IMG/VR virus record: IMGVR_UViG_3300042465_006300
Span: 1-40,046 of that record
Origin: a virus
DNA length: 40,046 bases
Reading direction: 5' to 3' (one strand)
Translations under genes and position numbers: made by a program
Shown: in pieces, positions 30,638 through 40,046 of the stretch
Numbering within the stretch: the stretch's first letter is position 1
How the letters are laid out: every line of letters begins with the position of its first letter
The notes under the pieces: model-generated
What the model was told of the DNA's origin: nothing
Database searches by the model: none
Seen by the model: only the letters and a program-made list of their open reading frames with translations

Positions 30638-30907
30638 ATGAAAAACATAATATTTTTAGATTACGATTCGGATAGGGATGGTAATGAAATAAGAATTGGT
30701 AAACCAAACCAAGAAGCACCAACTGATAAAGTAATTGAGGTGGAAATGTTAAATTTAGATGTTGATTTATTAACAGATGGTTTAATTAAATTAATTGGTG
30801 AAGCCCATAAATTAGGTTTTTGGGATAAATCGGTGATATTAGATAATGTCATTGGTAAATTATTAAAAGAAAAGTATGACAAATCAGGAGAAAGCAGTGA
30901 TGTATGA
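30638..30907 (+). CDS. Hypothetical acidic protein, 89 aa
   Basis: The start at 30638 (MKNIIFLDYDSDRDGNEIRI) follows the promoter; the frame from 30602 would lie within it. Contains LDYDSDRDGNE, an acidic loop, and a C-terminal helix. First gene of the long operon that runs to 37532. No family recognised. The last 32 bases overlap the next gene. Confidence 0.65.
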   Translation: MKNIIFLDYDSDRDGNEIRIGKPNQEAPTDKVIEVEMLNLDVDLLTDGLIKLIGEAHKLGFWDKSVILDNVIGKLLKEKYDKSGESSDV

Positions 30908-31067
30908 GGCAATCGTTTCAGAAGGAGACAGATTGAACAGAGAAAAATCTAAATTAAAAGCTGAAAACGCTGGAATAAACATGTCAAAAGAGACTGAAAT
31001 GTCAATTGCAGATATTGATAAAAGATTGTTTATTTTAGAAACTAGGTTGAATGAACTAGTTAGATAA
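30876..31067 (+). CDS. Short coiled-coil protein, 63 aa
   Basis: Almost all helix, with repeated Lys/Glu heptads (GDRLNREKSKLKAENAG, SIADIDKRLFILETRLNELV). No known motif. Overlaps both neighbours (32 bases and 1 base). Confidence 0.6.
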   Translation: MTNQEKAVMYEAIVSEGDRLNREKSKLKAENAGINMSKETEMSIADIDKRLFILETRLNELVR

Positions 31068-31369
31068 TGGCAAAAAAACGAGTTAAAGTTCAAGCTGAGC
31101 TCATTCAACCTATTGAAGAGCAACCAAAACTTAGACCTGTTGTTAAACAAACAACTAAAAAAATTGAAGCTGAAATTAAACCTATTGAAAAGAAAATTGA
31201 TGAAAGAAAATCAACAACTGACAATAGGTTTGAAAGGCACAAAGCTTTTGGTGATTTAGTAAAAAGGGCTGAGATAACTGAAAAAGTTAAACAAGGGTTA
31301 CTTAAATGGATGTTTTACGGTATTGATAACGATAATGGGTATCAATACTATTTAAAAATTAAAAAATAG
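31067..31369 (+). CDS. Hypothetical basic protein, 100 aa
   Basis: MAKKRVKVQAELIQPIEEQP begins a Lys/Glu/Pro-rich, probably disordered N-terminal half (1-60), followed by a helix and GIDNDNGYQYYLKIKK. No family recognised. ATG overlaps the previous stop. Confidence 0.65.
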   Translation: MAKKRVKVQAELIQPIEEQPKLRPVVKQTTKKIEAEIKPIEKKIDERKSTTDNRFERHKAFGDLVKRAEITEKVKQGLLKWMFYGIDNDNGYQYYLKIKK

Positions 31370-31373
31370 TTAT

Positions 31374-31802
31374 ATGGGATTACAATCACAAATCAGTGCA
31401 GATTTAGTTACTGCAATGAAAGCGAAAGACACAATTACATTAAAAGTCTTAAGAGTATTAAAAGGTGAAATCCAAAGGGGTGAGCAATCTTCAAATGGTA
31501 AGATTGAGTTATCAGATGCGGATATTGTTAAATTAGTTAAAAAATCAATTGATGGTATTATTGAAACAGGTGGTGACCAATTAGAAGTTGCTGTACTTGA
31601 AAAGTATATGCCAAAACAAATGAGTTTTGATGATATGTATTTTCAATTTTCATTACTTAGAAGTCTACAAGGGTATAACTCACCAAAAGATATGGGTAAA
31701 ATTATGGCATATTTTAATCAAAATTTTGCTGGTCAATATGATGGTAAAGTATTATCTCAAATGGTTAAAGACTTACTAACAAATACTGACTCTATTGCGT
31801 AA
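31374..31802 (+). CDS. YqeY-like (GatB/YqeY tail domain) protein
   Basis: 142 aa, the usual YqeY size. SQISADLVTAMKAKDTITLK and VLRVLKGEIQ match the YqeY N-terminal helical domain, and AVLEKYMPKQMS the conserved linker before the C-terminal helical domain. The domain is related to the tRNA-contacting tail of GatB, so a role near tRNA is possible. In this tRNA-rich phage that is notable, but YqeY function is not firmly known. Confidence 0.85.
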   Translation: MGLQSQISADLVTAMKAKDTITLKVLRVLKGEIQRGEQSSNGKIELSDADIVKLVKKSIDGIIETGGDQLEVAVLEKYMPKQMSFDDMYFQFSLLRSLQGYNSPKDMGKIMAYFNQNFAGQYDGKVLSQMVKDLLTNTDSIA

Positions 31803-31951
31803 TGGATAGTAACGAAAGATTAATTGAAGATATTAAAAATCTTATAAAGTTCTATGAGGGGTTAGCACAGACAACTCCTCAATTAGAATTATACGTTAAA
31901 AAACTTCATCAACAACTTGATGAACTAACAAACGAAGAAAATAATCAATAA
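31802..31951 (+). CDS. Short helical protein, 49 aa
   Basis: MDSNERLIEDIKNLIKFYEG followed by a second helix YVKKLHQQLDELTNEENNQ. TAATG overlaps at both ends show tight coupling. No motif. Confidence 0.6.
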   Translation: MDSNERLIEDIKNLIKFYEGLAQTTPQLELYVKKLHQQLDELTNEENNQ

Positions 31952-32154
31952 TGAGTAAATCTGTTTTAGTTGCAGTTGCAAACGAGGGTCAACAAAATAT
32001 GCCACTAGCTGTTGTGGAAAAATGGGACCCAGAAAAATTATCATTCTTTGGTGAAACTGTTTTCTTTAAAGTGGGTGATAGTTACTTTTCTATGAAAAAA
32101 TTAGATTTTTGTAATATTTTTCAAGAAAAGTGTGCTTTTATAAAATATAAATAA
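31951..32154 (+). CDS. Hypothetical protein, 67 aa
   Basis: MSKSVLVAVANEGQQNMPLA, then a beta-rich stretch FFGETVFFKVGDSYFSMKK and two Cys near the end. No family recognised. Start overlaps the previous stop by one base. Confidence 0.6.
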   Translation: MSKSVLVAVANEGQQNMPLAVVEKWDPEKLSFFGETVFFKVGDSYFSMKKLDFCNIFQEKCAFIKYK

Positions 32155-32162
32155 TATATTTG
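32155..32162 (+). promoter_or_regulatory. Possible -7 box TATATTTG without a clear -33 box
   Basis: TATATTTG four bases before the ATG at 32167; at the expected -33 place the sequence is GTG. A weaker promoter is possible. Confidence 0.45.
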
Positions 32163-32166
32163 CAGT

Positions 32167-32547
32167 ATGGCATTAATAAAATTTGAATTAAAAGAAGACC
32201 ACATTAAGCTTATAAAGCATTTAAAATGGTCAATGACTACAGATAATCAGATATTATCTAGGGGTAATGATAATGAAGAACATGGTGATTCACCATTCGG
32301 TGGTGATGATTTATTTGAAGATATGAATACTATATTAAATGGTAAACCAGAGAACTTCGACCCATTAAATGATGAAAATATTATACTAACAGAATCTCAA
32401 ATAGTTGATATGCAAATATTATTTGATGAATTACCAACAGCATTAGATATTATATTATACACAACTAAATTTGAACCTGGTCACTATAAATCTAAATGGT
32501 ATGATAGAAATTGGGTTAAATTTGAACCAAAAGTGAAATTAGTATGA
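32167..32547 (+). CDS. Hypothetical acidic protein, 126 aa
   Basis: Basic first third (MALIKFELKEDHIKLIKHLK), then very acidic (NDNEEHGDSPFGGDDLFEDM), with helix ESQIVDMQILFDELPTALDI. I recall similar uncharacterised proteins in large phages. Four-base overlap with the next gene. Confidence 0.65.
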   Translation: MALIKFELKEDHIKLIKHLKWSMTTDNQILSRGNDNEEHGDSPFGGDDLFEDMNTILNGKPENFDPLNDENIILTESQIVDMQILFDELPTALDIILYTTKFEPGHYKSKWYDRNWVKFEPKVKLV

Positions 32548-32738
32548 GTGAATTTAAAGATGCTTACATTATTGTTAAAGTTTTAACAAAAAAAGGTGGA
32601 AAACCGCAACACATATTCTTAGTGAATAGTCATAATGAGATATTAGAATTTGATACTGAAGAAAAAGCACAAAGTGTTGCTGATTTATTTGAGAATAATT
32701 CTGAGAATGGTTGGGTATATTACGTAAAAAAAGTTTAA
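32544..32738 (+). CDS. Hypothetical protein, 64 aa
   Basis: Small alpha/beta protein with YIIVKVLTKKGGKPQHIFLV and the helix TEEKAQSVADLFENN, ending WVYYVKKV. No family recognised. Coupled to the previous gene by an ATGA overlap; two bases separate it from the phosphoesterase. Confidence 0.62.
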   Translation: MSEFKDAYIIVKVLTKKGGKPQHIFLVNSHNEILEFDTEEKAQSVADLFENNSENGWVYYVKKV

Positions 32739-35700
32739 ATATGAATCGAACACATTTTGATTTAAAAAGTATACCATTTAATAAGATTTGGTTTACATCT
32801 GATACACATTTTAATCATAGCAACATCATCAAATATTGTAAAAGACCATTTGAAGATGTTGAAGAGATGAATCAAACTTTGATTGATAATTGGAACATGG
32901 TGGTAGCTGAAGATGATTTGATTATTTGTGATGGTGATTTTTCACTTGGTAGTTCAAATAATGCTATTATGATATTAAATCGATTGAATGGTTATAAAAT
33001 ATTAATTAAAGGTAATCACGAAAAAGCTGTGCTTGGTAGTAAGGAAGCTAAAGAATACTTTGATGCTGGTATTTATGATTTATTAGAAATCAGGGTATTA
33101 GATGAAGAAGTGTCAGATGGTTTTCAAGATATCATATTATGTCACTACCCAATGTTATCTTGGAATAAATCACATAGAGGTTCATGGCAATTATTTGGCC
33201 ATGTTCATGGTATGTTAGATGGTGACAAAAGATTGTCACCAAATCAAATGGACATTGGTGTTGATTCAAATGGTTTTAGACCAATCTCATATCAAGAAGT
33301 GAAAGAAATTATTACTATACAAAATTTAGATAGAATCAAAAATGCGAAATAAAAATAAAGACCCATATGTTGCTGATATAGTAGCAATACAAAGATTAGT
33401 TAAAGAATGGGTTAACCATAAATCATTAATCATAGCATATGATTATGATAATACAGTATTTGATTATCATAATCTTGGATATGAGTTTGATTTTGTTATT
33501 GATTTATTGACAGAATCTAAAAAATATGGTGCTAAATTTATAGTATATAGTTGCTCACCAGTCAGTAGATATGGTGAAATGGGTGAATATTTAAATTCAA
33601 ACAATATACCATTTGATACAATAAATGAAAACATAATTGAATTACATGGTGGTAGTGGTAAATTATTTTATAATATATTCTTAGATGATAGAGCTGGTCT
33701 TAAATCAGCGTGTTCAATATTAAGCGCAGCACTAAGTGTTATTAAAAGAAACCCACAAACAGAAGAAGAAGCTTGTGAAATGTTAAAAGACATATATGGT
33801 TCGAGAATTACTTGTTAATAACAAAACTGATATTTTTGAAATCATAGATGGTTGTAAAAATAATGATAAATCTTACCAATCGGCATTATATATAAAATAC
33901 TATTACACTGTTTTAAATGTTTGTAAAAAATATATTAGTAATTTACATGAAGCTGAAGATTTAACGCAAGATATATTCTTAAAGTTAATGAATAAGTTAG
34001 ACACATTTAAAGGTAAATCACCAGCACAATTTTCCGCATGGGTTAAGATGGTTAGTAAAAATAGTGTTATAGATTCTATACGAAAAAGACGAGATACCAC
34101 TGATATTTCTGAAGATAAATTGAATAACCTCAATTCATATTTTATAAATACAGATGTAATTGATAATTTTGAAGAAATTATGTCTAACGATATAAATGTT
34201 GCGATATCAAACCTAAGTCCAAAACAAAAAAAAGTATTCCAATTATACTATATTGAAAATTATAGTCACAATGAAATTGCTGATAAACTCGGTATTAATG
34301 TTAGTACATCAAAAACTAACTTACTTAAAGCTAAATTAAAGCTTTCTAAACTACTTCAGCATTATAACAATAGTTTTAATTAAAAATTATGAAATTTAAA
34401 AATTTAACTGAAAGTCAGAAGGACCGTATACGTGAAGTTTACAATGACAAAGACTCCACATCATGGGAAAAACGAGCAGCAATGCTTGGTGATGAATTCG
34501 GTGTTAGTGAACGAACAATACGTAAATGGTGTTCTGAAAGATTATCATTAAAAGAAAAGGTTGATATTGAACCAGAACAGTATGTAAAAGCCAAAGCTAG
34601 AGTACATGATGAAAACAAAAAAAGATTTATCATCACATGGGCTCAAAATAACACTCCAGTACATTCTGGATTCCTTAAGAATATTGAAGCATATGCTGAT
34701 TATATCAACGCTGATATTCACGTTATTGCTGGTAGATATAAAAATCCAACATCAATATGGTCACAAAACCAAGAACAAGAGGAAAATTGGGACAGTAAAG
34801 TCATTAAGTATTTAGATGCTAATAGACATGATATCCATGAGTTTGTATCAATATTATCAGATATTAAAATTCAACCAACAGCGGTAAATCCAATGACTGG
34901 TTTACAGGCTTTGAGTGGTGTTAATTCATGTGTCTTTGGTAGTCCAAAAGTACAATTAGAAATGATACCAGTTTTAGAAGGTTGTAGACCAAAAATGATG
35001 CTAACTACTGGTTCTATTACTAAAAAGAACTATACTGACTCTAAAGCTGGTAAAACTGGTGATTTCCACCATACCTTTGGGTTTGTTATTGTTGAAATAA
35101 AAGATGATGAAATTTTCTTTACTAGACAAGTAACTGCTGATGACAAAACTGGTAACTTTAGTGATTTATACTTTAGAGTTGAAAATGGGTTAATTAAAGA
35201 ATTGGATAAAGTTTCAGCTATAGTATTGGGTGATATTCACTATGGTCATCATGACCAAGTAGTACTTGATTCAACTATGGTACTAATGGATAAACTAGTA
35301 CCTAAACATGTTATTTTACATGATGTATTTGATGGTAATTCAATATCACATCACGAAATGAAAGACCCATTTATTCAATACGGTAAAGAAATTGCTGGTA
35401 CTAATGATTTGGAAAAAGAGGTTGAAAATATGTTAACTGGGTTACAAGCATTTGAAAAATATGATAATGTTGTAGTTGTTAGAAGTAACCATGATGATTT
35501 CTTAGACCGATGGTTGAAGAATGAAGACTGGAAGAAACAACCAACTTTCAAGAACTCAAGATTATATATGCGATATAGTGACTTATTACTTGAGCAGTAT
35601 GGTAGAGACCCATATAGTGTTAAAGGTGTTATCCCATCAATTATAAATGAGAGATTCCCTAAATTTAAAACGTTAGGTAGAAGTGAATCTTATAGAGTTA

Positions 35701-38700
35701 AGGATTGGGAACTTGGACAACATGGTGATATCGGTTCTAATGGTAGTCGTGGTTCATTATTACAATTCCGTAGATTGAATACTAAAATTGTTGTTGGTCA
35801 TTATCATAGTCCAGGTAGAAAAGATGGTGCAATCGCAGTTGGAACATCAACTAAATTAAGAGTTGGTTATAATAAAGGTGCAAGTACATGGTTACAATCA
35901 CATATTATAATACATACAGACGGTAGAGCTCAACACATAAACTTCATAAATGGAGAATTTACAACCTTAAACTAATGAGTAGGAGAGTAAAAAAAATTGA
36001 CCTTGAAGTTCAGGAATTATTAAAAAATAAAACAATTACTAGCGATGAAATTATTAATGTCTTCATGAAATATGAGGACATTAATATTAAATCTATTGAG
36101 AAGTTAAATAAAGAAAGAGTAGTTGAGCGAAATAGAATAAAAGGTGCTTTAAGACAAACAATAAATGCTCACGGACCTATTGATATGAAACTAATAGGTA
36201 GTGCTACAAAAAGGATTTCTGGTGCACTAATAACAAACAAAGAATCAAAACCAAAAACTAAATCAAATTTCAATAGTTTTATTTGGGGGTTAATAGTTGG
36301 TTCATTAATAGTATTATTATTAATATGAAAGATTTTATTAAAAGTATATTTAGAAAAAAATTAAATGAAGGTAAACACAGCGATAAGTTTGAATACGGTT
36401 GTGTTATGGTATTTTTAGATGTGAATAAAGAAGATTGGGATAATCTTGAATCAATGATTGATAAAGATGATTTATATCTTGGTGAAGATGGTGATAGAGG
36501 ATATGGGTTTGAAACTGAACCACATGTTACAGTGTTATATGGATTACATAGTGATATACCATTAGAAGATATTGAAAAGGTTATTAATGGTTTAAAAAAA
36601 CCAGAATTGAAGATGCAAAAAGTATCATCATTTAATAATCCAAAATTTGGTGTATTAAAATTTGACGTGGAAAGTGAAGATTTACATAGTGAAAATAAAA
36701 AGTTTACTAAATTCCCACATACCACATCATACCCAGATTACCACCCACACGCAACGATTGCCTATATCAAACCAGATAAAATTGATAAATATGTTGATAA
36801 ATTTAAAGACATTGAACCAGTTGAGGTTGTTGTAACTAAAGTGGTTTATTCAATGGCTGATGGAACAAAAAAGGAGTATCCTTTTGAAAATTAAATATTT
36901 ATTTGTATATTTGTAAAATGAAAGATAAAATTAGAATGATATTAAGGGAAGGTGTTATTGATGAAACTATCAAACGAGTAGCTATATTTGATTTTGACGG
37001 AACATTAATTGATACTGATACACCAGAAAGTGGTAAACCTTTGTGGCAAAAAGAATTTGGATTTGAATGGCCATTTAAAGGTTGGTGGGGTAGACCTGAA
37101 AGTCTAGATAGTAGAATTTATTTTCAAAAAGACACTAAATTAGCACCAGGTTTAAAGGAAATTGGTCTTAAACGAAATATTTTTGATAATAACCCAATAC
37201 CAAAAACATTATCAGCTTATAAAGAACAATCTAGTAGACCAGATACTATGGTATTATTATTAACTGGTAGACATGCTGGTGTTGGTAAATTGGTTACTGA
37301 TATATTAAACAGTAAGGGATTAAAGTTTAACGATTATATCTATAAAACTGGTAATTTAGATACTGCTGACTTTAAAATAGAAGTATTGAATAAATTAGTT
37401 AATAACAACCCAAGCCTAGAAGAAATTGAAATCTGGGAAGATAGGGATGACCATTTACCAGTATTCCAAGACTGGGCCAGTAAACAAAAAATAAAAGTAA
37501 TTGTTCATCATATAACGGATGCAACAAAGTAAAAAAATGGAGCCAATAGGTTCCCTTTTTCATTTTAAGTAATATTTATAATAAACGCTTAAAATGAAAG
37601 TTACAAAGATTACAAGTAAAGGTATTGATTTAATTAAATCATTCGAAGGCTTTAGTTCAAAACCTTATTTATGTCCAGCAAAAATTCCAACAATTGGATA
37701 TGGTGCCACATTTTACCCAAACGGTAAAAAAGTTACAATGAAAGATTCATCAATCACAGAAGAAAAAGCTATTGAGTTATTAAAAAGCATGTTGATTAAG
37801 TTTGAGCAATATGTTGATTCATATTGTATTGATACGGTTACTCAAAGTCAATTTGATGCATTAGTTTCATTTTGTTATAATCTAGGACCATCTAATTTGA
37901 AATCTAGTACACTTCTTAAAAAAGTTAATACAAACCCAAATGACATAACGATTGAAGCTGAATTTATGAAATGGACTAAAGCTGGTGGTAAAACACTTAA
38001 AGGTTTAGTTAGAAGAAGAGAAGCTGAAGTTAAATTATACTTTAATAAATAATAAAAAAATGAGCTATACTAAAGAACAAATTGAAAAGGCTGTCAAATC
38101 TAAAGGTTATACTTGGTTTGAAGGAGCTAAAGACTATGATGTAAACATCGTAGGGGTAAGAAATAATGCACCATCTGTTGCTGATAAGGTAACAAATGTA
38201 TTTGATGATTTCATTACACTATCTTTTAAAGAAAATGGTGTTTGGAAATTCTATATCTGGAATAATACAACAGACCCAGGTAAAAAAGGGGTTGAACAAT
38301 TCCATAATTCTAAAGGTGTTGCTAGGTTAGTACCTGGACAATATCGTTCTGTTTGGACAATTGATAAACATCAAGGTAAATACGAAGCACTTTGTCAAAG
38401 AAATGGTAACGTAAAGGTTTATCGTGATGGTGATAAGAATAATGTATTCTCTGAAGCTATAGTTGATACAGGTATGTTTGGGATTAACATTCATAAAGCT
38501 GGTCAAGATTCAACATGGGTAGAAAATTGGAGCGAAGGTTGTCAAGTGTTTAAACGAGTAAAAGATTTTGATGAATTTATGAAAATATGTAAGAAAGCTG
38601 CAAAAATTCATGGAAACAAATTCTCATATACGTTACTAGAAAGTACTGATATAATTTAAATAAAAAGCCACCTAGTGTGGCTTTTTTCATTTATTGTTGG

Positions 38701-40046
38701 TATATTTGTAAAAAAATAAAAATTGATGTTTAAAAAAGGAGATATTGTAACTGGTGAAATTGGTCTTACGGGATTCGGTTCAGGTTATGTTACAAACCAA
38801 GATATAAAAAAGGGTATACATATCAATAAAGGTAGTGTAAACAAAGCATTGCATTTAGATATAGTTAAAGTTGAATTAACCAAAACTGATAATGGTCAAT
38901 TTGAAGGTAAGGTAATTGAGATTGTAGAACGATTCAAGACTGAGTTCGTTGGTACTATGCAAATATCATTAAAGCATGCTTTTCTAATACCAGATAATAA
39001 ACGAATGAATATTGATATATTCATCCCATTAAATAAAACAATGGGTGCATCTAATGGTGAAAAGGTTGTTGTGAAAATGACAACTTGGGGTGATAATCAG
39101 AAAAACCCTAATGGTGAAGTAATTAGAGTATTAGGTCAATCAGGTAATAATGATGTTGAAATTCATAGTATATTGGAAGAATATAATCTACCATATGAAT
39201 TTAAACAAAATGTAATTAATGAGTCTGAATTAATATCAGATGTTATTTCAGAAAAAGAAATAGCTAAAAGATTAGATATGCGTGACATATTAACTTTTAC
39301 TATTGATGGTGAAACAGCTAAAGATTTAGATGATGCCTTATCAGTACAATGGGTTGATGGTAATATTGAAGTTGCTGTTCATATTGCGGATGTATCTTAT
39401 TATGTAAAACCAAATACAGCTATAGATGATGAGGCATATAAACGTGGTACATCGGTTTATTTAGTTGATAGAGTTGTACCGATGTTACCAGAAAAATTAA
39501 GTAATAATCTTTGCTCACTTAACCCACATACTGATAAATTAGTTTATTCATTTATATTCACACTTGACCAAAATGGTAAAGTAATTAAAGAAAAGTTTTG
39601 TCGTGGTATAATCAATTCAAATTACCGATTAACATATACTGAAGTTCAAAAAGTAATTGAAGGTGGTGACATCTATAATAAAGAGTTAAAAAGAGCTATA
39701 TTAGATTTGAATCGATACGCAAGTAAAATAAGAAAAATTAGAAGTGATAAAAATTCATTAAAATTTAGAGGTTCTGAAGTTAAGTTTGATTTAGATTTAA
39801 ATGGAAACCCACTTGGCGTTTATTTTACTGAGCAAAAAGAATCAAATTGGTTGATTGAGGAATTTATGGTTTTAACAAACAGACAAGTTTGTGAATACGT
39901 AACAAAAAAAGGTGTTGTGACATTGCATAGAACACATGATGAACCAGACCCAACTAGATTAGAATCACTAAAAACATTTATAGAATTGATTGGTTATAAA
40001 TTAGACTTATCTGATGATAATAAGATTAAGGATAAACTAAATGGGT

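Overview
The window reads as part of a large, strongly AT-rich, T4-like (probably jumbo) phage of a Bacteroidota host, most likely a flavobacterium. The host assignment rests on promoters of the Bacteroidota type (TTG or TTTG, then about 20 bases, then TATATTTG or TATCTTTG) and on genes that start after A-rich leaders without Shine-Dalgarno sites. The phage assignment rests on a Hag-repeat tail protein, a T4-type DNA ligase, an RNA ligase, a GH24 lysozyme, a holin-like protein, a GIY-YIG homing endonuclease, two LxE-G prohead-protease-like N-termini and a very large tRNA set.

Layout. 1-1900: end of an unknown operon, then two leftward tail genes. 2002-7720: rightward nucleic-acid operon (alarmone hydrolase, DNA ligase, RNA ligase, RNase H, a PTH2-like protein, a 2H phosphoesterase). 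7822-10351: PAS histidine kinase, single-domain response regulator and a coiled-coil membrane protein. 10348-12665: leftward holin-like gene, rightward nucleotidyltransferase operon, leftward Mug113-type nuclease. 12709-16446: first tRNA region with two promoter/micro-ORF/terminator cassettes, a small lipoprotein and a second nucleotidyltransferase. 16474-18323: small unknown genes. 18433-25770: envelope operon with a complete NitT/TauT-type ABC importer whose substrate-binding protein is fused to an OmpA domain, a beta-barrel protein, coiled-coil membrane proteins and a lipoprotein. 25855-26618: a membrane protein and a UVR-domain protein. 26647-29134: second tRNA and structured-RNA region with a third micro-ORF cassette. 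29149-30523: a small gene, then a homing endonuclease, an RHH protein and a tiny basic protein on the minus strand. 30602-37532: long operon of small genes, YqeY-like protein, phosphoesterases, HAD phosphatases, an ECF-like sigma factor and an RNA-repair-like 2H/HAD pair. 37572-38659: lysozyme and L,D-transpeptidase-like wall enzyme. 38726 to the end: RNase R-like exonuclease, cut by the window edge.

Common thread. Much of the window deals with RNA ends and tRNA: about 20 recognisable tRNAs, several tRNA-like RNAs of abnormal length or with abnormal anticodon loops, an RNA ligase, two 2H phosphoesterases, an HAD of the Swiss-Army-Knife RNA-repair type, two nucleotidyltransferases, a PTH2-like protein, RNase H and RNase R. 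Two repair-type enzymes carry N-termini resembling T4 capsid-targeting sequences, so they may be packaged and injected with the genome. The ABC importer and the two-component pair are unusual phage cargo and suggest manipulation of host uptake and signalling.
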